Notes: generated from the sequence alone by a model not told the origin. A stretch of DNA of 64,000 nt from Oscillatoriophycideae cyanobacterium NC_groundwater_1537_Pr4_S-0.65um_50_18 (GCA_016208305.1 JACQYI010000009.1:744001-808000), one strand, 5' to 3'; positions 35,639 to 44,493 are shown, counted from the stretch's first letter. A program made the numbers and translations.

Positions 35639-36892
35639 ATGTCTGCTCCGCGCAACACCACTCGACAGCGTTTAATTGACGCCGCACTAGCGCTTTTTGC
35701 GACTCAAGGCGTGACTGAAACGACCACAAAGCAAATTGCTGAATCGGCTGAAGTCAATGAAGTGACTCTGTTTCGTCACTTTGGCAATAAGCAGGGCCTG
35801 CTGCTGGCTGTGATTGAAGAAGCGGCAGTCTTTACTCACTTGGGGCAAAGGCTAGTCCAGCAAACAGGGCAGAGTCTCACTGGACAGCCTAATGCTGGAC
35901 AATCCAGTATTGAGCAAACCCTCAAAAACTATGCGATCGCCACGCTTCAGGTTCTAGACACTGTGCCTGAGGTGGTGCGATCGGTCATTGGCGAAGCGGG
36001 ACAGTATCCTCTAGAAAATCGTCAGGCACTCGGACAGGGCTTTACCCAAGCCAATCGTCAGGTGGCAGAATACCTAACCGCCCGGTTTGCGGCTCTAGGC
36101 GATCGCGTCCAGCCACCTTTGCCCACCGAAAAGCTGGCAGCCTTGCTCAACAGTCTGCTTCTGGGCTATGCCGTGATTGAGTCTACCAGCGAATTTCATC
36201 AGCTCTGGCGCGATCGCGACGACTTTCTCGATCCTTTAGTAACGCTATTCATGCGGGGAGCCATTGCGCCTGACCCAGGCGATCGGGTACAGCCTTCTCA
36301 GTCTCAGCACATCCCTGAATCCGTTGCTGATTTACCTGCCGCCCTCGTGCACACGATCCTGCAACATGCCAAAAAGTCAGGTCTGCAAGACTACGCCATG
36401 ATGTATGTGATGTTTGGCGCTGGGCTTAGCCCCTCCGAGCTGATCCGGTTGGATCGATCGCACCATATCAACGATGCGCACCAGCAGATCCTGCAAATTA
36501 CCTTTCCCCCTCGCCAGGTGCCCATCAATCAGTGGATTATGGGCAGACGCTACGGCTCCTATCTGCGTAACCCCCTGACGCAGTGGCTAAAAAGCCGCAA
36601 AGATAGCCAAACCGCCATGTTCTTAAACGAGGCAGGGCTGCCGCTGCGAGACTTTGAACTGCGCCAACGTTGGCAGGCTCTAACAGCCGATCAGCTTACG
36701 CCCACGGGTCAACCTCCTGCCCCTGAGCAAGCCCAGCAGACCTGGTGTGTAGAAATCTTGATGAGAGGAATTGAGCTAGAAAACCTCATGATTTTGACAG
36801 GTTGGGATGCCGCCATGCTCCAACCCTATATTCGTAGAGCCAAAGAAAAGGCGGCTTTAGAGCAGGCGATGCAGCTCGATCACAAAGCCTGA
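35639..36892 (+). CDS. TetR-type regulator fused to a degenerate tyrosine-recombinase-like domain (417 aa)
   Basis: Residues 1-60 are a TetR DNA-binding domain (LIDAALALFATQGVTETTTK, VTLFRHFGNKQGLL). Residues 60-210 look like a TetR ligand/dimer domain. Residues about 235-405, absent from ordinary TetR proteins, follow the tyrosine recombinase pattern. MMYVMFGAGLSPSELIRL matches box I, with Ser for the catalytic Arg. TWCVEILMRGIELENLMILT then GWD matches box II without its HxxR. Tyr 397 lies in the nucleophile position. Loss of arginines suggests no strand exchange, perhaps a DNA-binding or dimer role. It diverges from desC. Two palindromes in its leader suggest autoregulation. Confidence 0.8.
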   Translation: MSAPRNTTRQRLIDAALALFATQGVTETTTKQIAESAEVNEVTLFRHFGNKQGLLLAVIEEAAVFTHLGQRLVQQTGQSLTGQPNAGQSSIEQTLKNYAIATLQVLDTVPEVVRSVIGEAGQYPLENRQALGQGFTQANRQVAEYLTARFAALGDRVQPPLPTEKLAALLNSLLLGYAVIESTSEFHQLWRDRDDFLDPLVTLFMRGAIAPDPGDRVQPSQSQHIPESVADLPAALVHTILQHAKKSGLQDYAMMYVMFGAGLSPSELIRLDRSHHINDAHQQILQITFPPRQVPINQWIMGRRYGSYLRNPLTQWLKSRKDSQTAMFLNEAGLPLRDFELRQRWQALTADQLTPTGQPPAPEQAQQTWCVEILMRGIELENLMILTGWDAAMLQPYIRRAKEKAALEQAMQLDHKA

Positions 36893-37217
36893 GTTAAGCT
36901 TCACAGCGCTAGTTGGGACAATTTTTAGGTCTTGCAAGCTTCACTCCGTAAGACATGCAACACCCAAGCTATTTTCACCCAGTACAAAGCCTATCAACCT
37001 CCTATTTTCTAGGTGACAAAGGGTGCAGAATGACCTTTTCAAACAAAATAAACAGAAAGTCTAAGACATTCCCTTCTATTCATCGTCCATAATGAAAATA
37101 TCTGCATCGGTTCGTTCGGTGAACTGGGTCAAATCTTTAAGTCTGTACCTGGTTATGTGGCAGGGCTAGAGATCGAGGACAGAGCTATGCACTTGATATG
37201 GATGAACCTCAAAATCT
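36893..37217. other. Intergenic stretch with no gene seen
   Basis: The 325 bases between the TetR fusion and the sigma factor gene are AT-rich and stop-rich in all frames. No strong hairpin, repeat or consensus promoter stands out. It presumably contains the sigma factor promoter. Confidence 0.5.
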
Positions 37218-38201
37218 ATGGGTATCCCTTTGACTCCAAGCCATCCTGTTCAGCCTAATTCCGGTACTGACACCATTCGCGCCTATCTGTTAGAAATCGG
37301 TCGAATTCCTCTGCTAACGAAGGAGCAAGAGGTTGTTTACGGCAAGCAAGTTCAGCAAATGATGACCTTGTACGAAGATAAGGCGCTGCTAGCCGAGAAA
37401 TTAGGGCATGAGCCAAGCCCTGAAGAGTGGGCAAAGCAAGTTGATCTGAACCAAAAAGACCTAAACGTGGCTTTGGTCAATGGTCATCGGGCTAAGCACA
37501 AGATGATCGAGGCAAATTTACGCCTTGTAGTCTCCGTAGCCAAAAAGTATCAGCGACGCGGCGTAGAATTCTTAGACTTAATTCAGGAAGGCACTCTGGG
37601 GCTGGGGCGCGGCGTAGAAAAATTTGACCCGATGCAAGGGTATAAGCTGTCTACTTATGTCTATTGGTGGATTCGCCAAGCCATGTCGCGGGCGATCGCT
37701 CAGCAAGGCCGCACCATTCGTCTCCCTAGTCATGTCTATGAAAGACTGACCAAAATCAGAACGGCTCAAAAGCAGCTTTCTCATCAGTTGGGTCGAAATG
37801 CTACCCCCACAGAGATTGCTGAATCCCTAGAGCTGGAACCTGCCGAAGTTAGAAAATTTTTGCTGCTGGCGCGCCAGCCGATTTCGCTCGATCTGCGCGT
37901 GGGTCAAAACCAAGATACCGAGTTTGTCGATCTGCTGACGGATGATAACCCTTCGCCAGAGGAATACACGACAGGCGAAGCGCTCAGAGATGATGTTCAG
38001 CAGCTATTGTCTGAACTGACCCCTCGGCAGCAGGAAGTGATGACGCTGCGCTTTGGCTTAAACAACCATACAGCACAGAGCTTGCAGGAAATTGGTGAGC
38101 GGTTGGGGCTAAGCCGTGAGCGGGTGCGCCAGATTGAAATGAAGGCTTTGGCACAGTTGCGCCGCCACAGGGAGCGAGTGCGCGAGTATTTGGTAATTTA
38201 G
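37218..38201 (+). CDS. Group 2 sigma-70 factor (327 aa)
   Basis: Non-essential, RpoD-like sigma factor. Region 1.2 is TIRAYLLEIGRIPLLTKEQE. Region 2 includes MIEANLRLVVSVAKKYQRRG and FLDLIQEGTLGLGRGVEKFD, with the -10 melting segment STYVYWWIRQAMSRAI. Region 4 ends in a helix-turn-helix, EIGERLGLSRERVRQIEMKA. Region 1.1 is missing, as expected for group 2. The N-terminal pattern is nearest to SigC- or SigB-type cyanobacterial factors, but the subgroup is uncertain. It probably directs stress or nutrient responses. Confidence 0.93.
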   Translation: MGIPLTPSHPVQPNSGTDTIRAYLLEIGRIPLLTKEQEVVYGKQVQQMMTLYEDKALLAEKLGHEPSPEEWAKQVDLNQKDLNVALVNGHRAKHKMIEANLRLVVSVAKKYQRRGVEFLDLIQEGTLGLGRGVEKFDPMQGYKLSTYVYWWIRQAMSRAIAQQGRTIRLPSHVYERLTKIRTAQKQLSHQLGRNATPTEIAESLELEPAEVRKFLLLARQPISLDLRVGQNQDTEFVDLLTDDNPSPEEYTTGEALRDDVQQLLSELTPRQQEVMTLRFGLNNHTAQSLQEIGERLGLSRERVRQIEMKALAQLRRHRERVREYLVI

Positions 38202-38227
38202 GCTCGTACATTAATGAACCCTAAGTT

Positions 38228-38252
38228 TTGTGAGAGATGCATTTTCTCACAA
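38228..38252. terminator. Hairpin after the sigma factor gene
   Basis: TTGTGAGA (38228-38235) pairs with TCTCACAA (38245-38252). It lies between convergent genes, without a T tract. Confidence 0.45.
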
Positions 38253-38309
38253 GATAAGGACCCGAGCGAAAGGCTCACGCTGCCGCTGCCGCCGATGAGG
38301 CTAAGCTTC

Positions 38310-38648
38310 TTAAAACTGTGTCGTCACGCCCATGCCAGAACGGGTTGGGCGAACCCTCACGGTTTCAGGCAAACCCAAGACTTGCTGGATAAGATCCCGA
38401 TTTTGCCCAGCAGCAGGCAGGCTTTCGTTAATGGCCTCGGCTTGCTGATTGAGGCGCTGCGATCGATCGCTGGGCGAAGGCTGTGCCGGGACAGTTAACG
38501 TGCCTAACTGCGAAGAACCCGCAGGAGGAGATGGCTCTTGAGGTGAGGCTGAGGGTGCAGGCTTGGGCACTTCTGCCGCTGCATGGGGTGCCAACACCGC
38601 TGTAATAGCGATCGATCCGATGACAACAAAGGCTGCAAATAATTTCAT
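38310..38648 (-). CDS. Small exported Pro-rich protein of unknown function (112 aa)
   Basis: An N-terminal signal peptide (MKLFAAFVVIGSIAITAVLA, then HAAAE) is followed by a Pro/Ser-rich linker and a short C-terminal region (LIQQVLGLPETVRVRPTRSG). ATG 38648 has AGGA just upstream; the alternative is a TTG one codon earlier. It probably acts in the periplasm or cell envelope. No family is recognised. Confidence 0.7.
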   Translation of the reverse strand: MKLFAAFVVIGSIAITAVLAPHAAAEVPKPAPSASPQEPSPPAGSSQLGTLTVPAQPSPSDRSQRLNQQAEAINESLPAAGQNRDLIQQVLGLPETVRVRPTRSGMGVTTQF

Positions 38649-38778
38649 CAATCGTCCTGCCTGGAACTGAGAAATTATTTACAGCCTATTCTAAGTTGAT
38701 GGGAAATGGCGACCGAGTTGCTACCGACTTGACTTGATCTTTAATTCACATAGCTTCCTGAGAATAAAAACAATCGCC

Positions 38779-38937
38779 CTACCTGCGCTTGGGTCGCTGC
38801 TCTCGTTTCTCTTGATCTTGACGACGGCGATCGCGCCACTCCAGCGTAGTTAAATAGGCAACGCCGCCCGTGACAACAACCAAAAGCCCCAAGGCCAAGG
38901 TTGCTAGAACCGTTAAAAACAGGGTATCAGCACTCAT
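38779..38937 (-). CDS. Small single-pass membrane protein (52 aa)
   Basis: This short gene encodes MSADTLFLTVLATLALGLLV, continuing through a hydrophobic helix (to about residue 29), then YLTTLEWRDRRR and a highly charged tail. It looks like a genuine small membrane protein: the ATG-to-TAG frame has a clean helix and a positive-inside tail. The ORF is followed by none of the sequence typical of shadows. It lies next to petN on the same strand, which may mean a thylakoid role, but this is only context. Confidence 0.65.
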   Translation of the reverse strand: MSADTLFLTVLATLALGLLVVVTGGVAYLTTLEWRDRRRQDQEKREQRPKRR

Positions 38938-39006
38938 GCCTATAGCTCGCCTACAGTTGCTTACAGCCTCAAATGAACCATTGCCCGACTAGAAATTAAG
39001 CTTCCA

Positions 39007-39096
39007 TTAGAAGCCGTTGCGACCCCAAATCACCATAGAGATTGAGAAAGTGAAAACTGCCAATAGCCCAACCCAACCTAGCGACAAGATATCCAT
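39007..39096 (-). CDS. petN: Cytochrome b6f complex subunit VIII, PetN (29 aa)
   Basis: The 29-residue product begins [20 protein letters not shown] and ends MVIWGRNGF. This is the PetN pattern: one membrane helix ending in VWGR and a short C-terminus. PetN is a small structural subunit needed for a stable b6f complex in thylakoids. No Shine-Dalgarno sequence is visible ahead of the ATG. It is easily missed because of its length. The 335 bases upstream hold no other clear gene. Confidence 0.92.
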   Translation of the reverse strand: MDILSLGWVGLLAVFTFSISMVIWGRNGF

Positions 39097-39431
39097 AGTT
39101 TTGACGTTTAAGGAGATTTCATTTTTACGCTCTCTCATCATAATCTAAAGCTGTCCCCTTCTTGCCCTAGGCTCGATCGCAAGATTTGCACCCAATCTCA
39201 GCGCCTCTGCCTAAAACGAGCTGATATTTACAAATCGCTAAGATTAGCAACATTGGCAGTCATACTTTGCAAAATGCTTGAAACCCTTGCATCAGAGTCT
39301 TTTCCATACTTTTGACCTCAGTGCCTGACATTACCAAACATCTTGGTTCGCAATGATAATTTATCCCTTTGCTCAGAGGGGTTCGCTAGGCTTAAAGCAC
39401 ATCATTAATCCGTACTCATTCGCACTTCATC

Positions 39432-39923
39432 ATGTCTGCACTGACAACCTCAAGTTCTCAACGCTTCAATTGGAAAACGATCGCGCTCTGTGCTCTGGCT
39501 TTCTGGTTAAGTGGTAGCCTCATCCTAGATCTTGTCTTAATGCCGACTCTATACATGACAGGCATGACATCCGAGCCAGGGTTTGCTACAGCGGGCTACT
39601 CAATGTTTGGGGTTTTCAACCGCATTGAGCTACTCTGTGCGGCGATCGCCCTCACTGGAGTTTTGGCACTCCGCAACCATTCCCAATCCATTGATCACTG
39701 GACGGTGCCTCTGGCGATCGGTCTGTTGGGCATTGTCATGGTTTGCACCTATGGGCTTGCACCCCAAATGAGTGCTTTGGGTTTGCAACTTGACTTATTT
39801 TCATCTTCTACTGAAGTTCCCTCTGCGATGAATCGTATGCATTTTGAATATTGGGTGCTAGAGCTGATGAAACTTGCGGGTAGTGGTTTGCTCCTGAACC
39901 AGATCTACCGAACTGTTAAATAG
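39432..39923 (+). CDS. Four-helix membrane protein, DUF4149-like (163 aa)
   Basis: Four hydrophobic helices are visible (about 17-37, 66-82, 90-108 and 140-158). The first is followed by LILDLVLMPTLYMTGM, resembling the small DUF4149/TMEM205-like membrane proteins. Conserved-looking features are FWLSGSLILDL and the NRIE after helix one. Its function is unknown. A strong terminator follows immediately. Confidence 0.75.
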   Translation: MSALTTSSSQRFNWKTIALCALAFWLSGSLILDLVLMPTLYMTGMTSEPGFATAGYSMFGVFNRIELLCAAIALTGVLALRNHSQSIDHWTVPLAIGLLGIVMVCTYGLAPQMSALGLQLDLFSSSTEVPSAMNRMHFEYWVLELMKLAGSGLLLNQIYRTVK

Positions 39924-39935
39924 AGTCGCTGATTA

Positions 39936-39968
39936 AAAAAAGGGGCGCACTATGTGCGCCCCTTTTTT
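39936..39968. terminator. Perfect 15-bp palindrome with TAT triloop, bidirectional terminator
   Basis: AAAAAAGGGGCGCAC (39936-39950) is mirrored at 39954-39968, giving six T on either strand. It lies between the convergent membrane protein and hspA genes. Confidence 0.9.
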
Positions 39969-40069
39969 ATAGCCATAATCATTGAGCTAAGGACATATTA
40001 AGTAGCCCAGAGTGCGCTCTCAATATATCTCGATTCTAGCCGCTATGAAGACAGCCATATTCTCAAAGA

Positions 40070-40507
40070 TTAGCCAAGGTTTACTTTGAAAACTTTATTC
40101 TTTTCTTCCTCAGCTTTAGGCAGTACCAGCTTCAAGATGCCGTCTTTATAATCTGCTTGAGTGTTGGTATTTTGAACTCGAAAAGGTAGCGGAATGACGC
40201 GCTGAAACCGACCATAGCGAAACTCTGTACGCGTCATACCTTTATCTTCGGTCTTTATTTCTTCTTTGCGCTCACCGCTAATAGAAACTGCATCAGCAGA
40301 CACTTGAATGTCTAAATCTTGGGGCGTTATTCCAGGAACTTCTAGACGTAAATGAATGGCATCTTCAGTTTCCTGAAGCTCTGCTGGAGGAACAAAAGCA
40401 GTACGACTGCCTTCTCCATCAGTTGCAGTTAAGCGATCGAACAAGCGGTTCATATCGCGTTGCAGATATTCCATTTCTTGAAACGGTTGCCAACGAATAA
40501 GAGCCAT
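40070..40507 (-). CDS. hspA: Small heat shock protein Hsp20 (145 aa)
   Basis: ATP-independent chaperone that holds unfolding proteins and protects thylakoids in heat. The alpha-crystallin domain covers about residues 45-135 (HLRLEVPGITPQDLDIQV, GRFQRVIPLPFRV, ADYKDGILKLVLPK). The N-terminus MALIRWQPFQEMEYLQRDMN is typical of cyanobacterial HspA. ATG 40507 has AAGGTG upstream. No CIRCE element is seen in the 110 bases before it, so control is probably not by HrcA. Confidence 0.95.
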   Translation of the reverse strand: MALIRWQPFQEMEYLQRDMNRLFDRLTATDGEGSRTAFVPPAELQETEDAIHLRLEVPGITPQDLDIQVSADAVSISGERKEEIKTEDKGMTRTEFRYGRFQRVIPLPFRVQNTNTQADYKDGILKLVLPKAEEEKNKVFKVNLG

Positions 40508-40697
40508 AACAATCACCTTTGAACTTAACTTATGAATTTCATCGTTTCACTTTAATTGTTCAACGATTTAATCTCAGTTTAGTGCGTATTTTGGGGTGAG
40601 TAAGTTCGGTTCTCTAGAATGGTTGAGATCGTTTTCCCGAACCGAATTGGCATCGCGATCGCTCGGTTTTTTAGACCGTTGATCAGTGCCCAAAACG

Positions 40698-42224
40698 CTA
40701 CTGCATTCGATCGATCGTGCGGTATTGAATCGCTTCTGCCACATGGGCAGTCTGAAGATTTTCGCTGCCTTCTAGATCGGCGATCGTGCGGGATACTTTG
40801 AGGATGCGATCGGTGGCTCTAGCCGAAAGCCCCATTCTGCGAATGGCATTTTCCAAAAGCAGGCGGGTTGCGTCTTCTAGCTTGCACCACTGTCGCAAAT
40901 GCCGACCCTGCATTTCGGCATTGCAATGCAGCGTTTCAGCCTGAAAGCGATCGCCTGCTCTAGCTCTGGCCTGCTGTACCCGTAGCCGAATACTTTCTGA
41001 GCTTTCTCCTAAGCTCTGCTGGGTGATTTCTTCGGGCTTCAGCCTGTTTACAGCAACTTGCAAGTCAATGCGATCCATTAACGGCCCTGAAAGCTTTGCC
41101 CAATATTGCTCTCGGTGGCGAGGGGTGCAGGTGCAGGGCTGCACCGTATCACCAAAATAACCACAGGGACAGGGATTGGTGCTAGCCACGAGGGTGAATT
41201 TGGCTGGGAAGAAAACAGATTGTCGCGTGCGAGAAATAGTGACATGCCCGTCCTCTAGCGGCTGTCGCAGAAACTCCAGTACATCCCGCTTGAATTCCGT
41301 TAGCTCGTCTAAAAAGAGCACTCCCCGGTGGGCCAACGAAATTTCTCCCGGTCGCGGAAAGCTGCCGCCGCCCACCAGCGAAGGCCCAGAAGCCGAATGG
41401 TGAGGACTGCGAAAAGGGCGATCGCTCACCAAAGATCCCTTGTTTTTAAGCAGTCCTGCTACAGAGTGAATTTGCGTCACCTCTAAGGCTTCCTCAAAGG
41501 TCAGCGGCGGTAAAATACCTGGCAAACGCCTCGCCAACATGGTTTTACCACTGCCGGGTGGCCCGACAAAAATTAAGTTGTGCCCTCCGGCAGCCGCAAT
41601 TTCCAGGGCACGCCGCGCTTGAGCCTGCCCCTTAACGTCTTTGAGATCAAGTCCTTGAAATCGCGATCGCGCTAGCTCTTCGGCACCGTTGACTTGGATA
41701 GGCTGGTGGTGACCTGGATGGTTGAGAAAATCTGCAACTTCCGAGAGGTGCTGAAAGCCATAGACTTCTAACCCTTCCACCACGGCAGCTTCGCGGGCGT
41801 TGTCCATCGGCACAACCAAACCTTTGATGCCAAGCTGGTAGGCTGTAGCGGCGATCGCCACCACGCCCGCAACAGGTCGCAGCCCGCCATCAAGGGAGAC
41901 TTCCCCTAAAAACAAATAATCTTCTAAGAGCTGCGGATTGACTTGTTCAGAGCCTGCCAAAACCCCGACGCTGATAGGCAGATCAAAGCTGGGGCCCTCT
42001 TTCCGCAGGTCAGCCGGAGTAAGATTAATAACGATTTTGCGCATTGGAAAGGCATAGCCTGCGTTTTTCAGCGCCGCCTTGACGCGCTCTCGGCTCTCTT
42101 GCACGGCTGTGTCAGGCAAACCGACGACGACAATTCCCGGTAGCCCCCCTGCAATATCAACTTCTACTCCAACTTTGATGGCGTCAATTCCAACCAGGGC
42201 GGCACTCCAAACTTTAGCAAGCAT
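40698..42224 (-). CDS. comM: ComM/YifB-type AAA+ Mg-chelatase-like ATPase (508 aa)
   Basis: An N-terminal Lon-protease-like fold (VVVGLPDTAVQESRERVKAA) leads to an AAA+ core with Walker A FVGPPGSGKTMLARRLPG and Walker B GVLFLDELTEF. A four-cysteine motif (NPCPCGYFGD, CTCTP) is a family mark. ComM is a hexameric helicase that promotes branch migration in natural transformation. The window also encodes a pseudopilin and an EbsA-like protein, consistent with pilus-based DNA uptake, though they are not in the same operon. A long inverted repeat lies just upstream. Confidence 0.93.
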   Translation of the reverse strand: MLAKVWSAALVGIDAIKVGVEVDIAGGLPGIVVVGLPDTAVQESRERVKAALKNAGYAFPMRKIVINLTPADLRKEGPSFDLPISVGVLAGSEQVNPQLLEDYLFLGEVSLDGGLRPVAGVVAIAATAYQLGIKGLVVPMDNAREAAVVEGLEVYGFQHLSEVADFLNHPGHHQPIQVNGAEELARSRFQGLDLKDVKGQAQARRALEIAAAGGHNLIFVGPPGSGKTMLARRLPGILPPLTFEEALEVTQIHSVAGLLKNKGSLVSDRPFRSPHHSASGPSLVGGGSFPRPGEISLAHRGVLFLDELTEFKRDVLEFLRQPLEDGHVTISRTRQSVFFPAKFTLVASTNPCPCGYFGDTVQPCTCTPRHREQYWAKLSGPLMDRIDLQVAVNRLKPEEITQQSLGESSESIRLRVQQARARAGDRFQAETLHCNAEMQGRHLRQWCKLEDATRLLLENAIRRMGLSARATDRILKVSRTIADLEGSENLQTAHVAEAIQYRTIDRMQ

Positions 42225-42320
42225 ATATCGTCGGACTCATCGGCACAGTGCTTTCAGTGGCTAGAGTGCCCAGGACTGCTGATTGAGGAAACAGCAAGCC
42301 GAATCTCGCTCTAGAGAACC

Positions 42321-42409
42321 TTAGTCGATCGCAAATGCTGGCTCATTTTCTAAAAAGTTGATTTTCAAAGGCGCTTAGCGCAGCCTAAAACCCGGTTGCG
42401 ATCGACTAA
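42321..42409. repeat. Perfect 14-bp inverted repeat with a 61-nt spacer upstream of comM
   Basis: TTAGTCGATCGCAA (42321-42334) is mirrored exactly at 42396-42409. It lies between the SLH gene stop (42436) and the comM start (42224), so it could terminate the former or regulate the latter. Confidence 0.5.
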
Positions 42410-42435
42410 ACCTGATGAAGAGCAATGCGGCAGGC

Positions 42436-44469
42436 TTACAGTTCTTGCATCATGACTCGCCGCAAAATCTCTGTCACTTCTGCGGCGATGCGCGCATCAA
42501 GCTGTCGGGCTTCGGCATTGGCGTCTCCAGCGGCATTGGCTCCTAGCAGCGCCATGCTAACCGTGTGCAAAACGGCAGGTTGGCTTTTAGCACGGGGACG
42601 TTTGTCGATGAATTGGACAAAGGCAACATAGGCGAGTTCAGTCCGATCGCGCAAATCACTGCGCCCAAAGCCCATCTTCGAGAGAATCACGGGAGATTCA
42701 AGGGCTGGAGCTAAGCCAAGCTGATCGATCGCCACATCTATGTAGCGAGCCGTGTCGGTACCCAAGGCACGAACCACGGTCTCCAGGCTATGCCATTGGG
42801 CATCGGGAAGCTGTGCCCCTGGAAAGAGATGATTGTGCCAGCCCACCAAGGAGATAAATCGGGTCAGGTCGTAGGTTGATAGGGCATTATCCCCGCCATG
42901 AATGCTGTAGGGCGTTTCTAACAGCACGGTTTCGAGGGTTTGGCTCCAGAGGTCAGGATGCTCTAGCAAAGGAGGTTCGCCATAGCGCCCTTGAAAGTCT
43001 GAGTTAAAGTTGCCTGTGATCTGCTGCACCCAGTTTTCTAAACCATTGGGCGTCGAAAACTGCTTGAAAAGAGCCGCGATCGCATTAGAGCTGCCCACTG
43101 CCTCTTGATAGCTCATTAGATCGACAGCCAGGTTATAAAAACCATAGCCGCTAGAGCTGCCGATCGCCCGCACCCAGCAGTCTCGAATTTGGGCTTGAGG
43201 GTGAGCCGCATTGGCGCGGCAAAGGACGTTGAGCAAGGGCAGGATTTTTGTAGCGCTCCAGAGTTGGGCGGGCTGAAGCGCATTTTTGCCCAGCCAGCGG
43301 GCGCGGATCATGCCATCGACAAAGCTACCCACACAGACGCAGGCTTGCTGGATGTCTGCATGCAAAAAATCGAGTCCGTTTGTCTCTATAGGCGGCTGTT
43401 CTCCACGGGCTGGATAGAGCGGGACGATCGCGGCTTTAGGCGAAATCAGCGTGATGCCATCGGGCTTTTGGGTGAGGCGATCGGGAAACTTGGGGATATC
43501 GGCAGAGTAACGCGACTCGGTATAGCCGCGATCGAGAAACGCCAGTTTCTCAGCGTCATACCCTTCTTCCTGCGCTAAAAAACGGCTGTAAATCTGTTGG
43601 CGGTCTTTAGAATGCGCCAAAATGAATTCCACCGGGTCAGCGTTGATCAGCGCCCAAGCAAATTCTGCATCGAACAGACCTACGGTCATGGCGTTGAGTC
43701 CGTAAAAATTGCAGAACTGCGTTAGCCCTGCTTCTGTCGGAGGGGTGTAACGTCCGTCGATCGCGCCAGCATAGAGCCGAAAAGGGCTTAAGAGCACCTG
43801 AATATCCCGCATGAGGCGGGCACAGCCATGCCAGCGTTCATAGGGCGCGCCTTGAAGATTGCCTTGAAGATCATAAATCCCAAGATTCCAGGTGGCATAG
43901 GCGCTCGGCACGACATTGGGGATCTTCAGCGCCGAGCAGAGCAATGCAGCGAGTTCGCCTCGGGTGGCCTGCTGTGTGGGGCGCAACAGCCGCACATTGG
44001 GATAATTGACGATGCAATTGTCTAAAACTGCCGCCGCAATGGCCCAGCGTGTCCAGTCAGGAATTTCTACGGCATCGTCAAAGTAGAGTGTCAGTGTTTC
44101 GTTAACGCTGGGGGGCACAGGCAAATGTAAAGCCGTCACCAAAACGGCTAACACCTGCATCCGAGGAATCTGCAAATTGGGGTAAAAATAGCCCTCAGGA
44201 TAGCCCGCAAACAGCCCCCGCTCGTAGCCCCAAGTGACGGCCTGATAAGCCCAATGCGTCCGAGGCACGTCAGGAAAGTAAACGGCATTTCGCCTTTTGG
44301 GGGCGTTGGGAAACGACCCATAGATCAGCGCCGCAAATTCAGCGCGGGTCAGCGTTGCATCGGGGCGAAAGGTGCCGTCTGGAAAACCCTGCACAAGATT
44401 GCGATCGCTCAAAGCTAGAATGCAAGACGCTGCCCAGTGGTCTTTGAGATCGGAAAAACGAGGGGGCAT
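42436..44469 (-). CDS. SLH-domain protein with serine beta-lactamase-like domain (677 aa)
   Basis: Three S-layer homology repeats lie in residues 3-190 (FSDLKDHWAASCILALSDRN, FPDVPRTHWAYQAVTWGYER). A short peptidoglycan-binding-like segment follows (VLLSPFRLYAGAIDGRY). A large C-terminal domain then has SATK in LWSATKILPLLNVL, the SxxK active-site form of penicillin-binding proteins and class A beta-lactamases, with SSSGYGF nearby. No signal peptide precedes the SLH repeats, which is odd for a wall-binding protein; an unseen upstream start or unusual export is possible. Function is inferred as wall-associated hydrolase. Confidence 0.8.
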   Translation of the reverse strand: MPPRFSDLKDHWAASCILALSDRNLVQGFPDGTFRPDATLTRAEFAALIYGSFPNAPKRRNAVYFPDVPRTHWAYQAVTWGYERGLFAGYPEGYFYPNLQIPRMQVLAVLVTALHLPVPPSVNETLTLYFDDAVEIPDWTRWAIAAAVLDNCIVNYPNVRLLRPTQQATRGELAALLCSALKIPNVVPSAYATWNLGIYDLQGNLQGAPYERWHGCARLMRDIQVLLSPFRLYAGAIDGRYTPPTEAGLTQFCNFYGLNAMTVGLFDAEFAWALINADPVEFILAHSKDRQQIYSRFLAQEEGYDAEKLAFLDRGYTESRYSADIPKFPDRLTQKPDGITLISPKAAIVPLYPARGEQPPIETNGLDFLHADIQQACVCVGSFVDGMIRARWLGKNALQPAQLWSATKILPLLNVLCRANAAHPQAQIRDCWVRAIGSSSGYGFYNLAVDLMSYQEAVGSSNAIAALFKQFSTPNGLENWVQQITGNFNSDFQGRYGEPPLLEHPDLWSQTLETVLLETPYSIHGGDNALSTYDLTRFISLVGWHNHLFPGAQLPDAQWHSLETVVRALGTDTARYIDVAIDQLGLAPALESPVILSKMGFGRSDLRDRTELAYVAFVQFIDKRPRAKSQPAVLHTVSMALLGANAAGDANAEARQLDARIAAEVTEILRRVMMQEL

Positions 44470-44493
44470 GGCTTAACCGATAGAAAATTACCG

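Noticed and set aside
40508-40620. CIRCE heat-shock element upstream of hspA
   Set aside because: No TTAGCACTC-N9-GAGTGCTAA or close variant is present.
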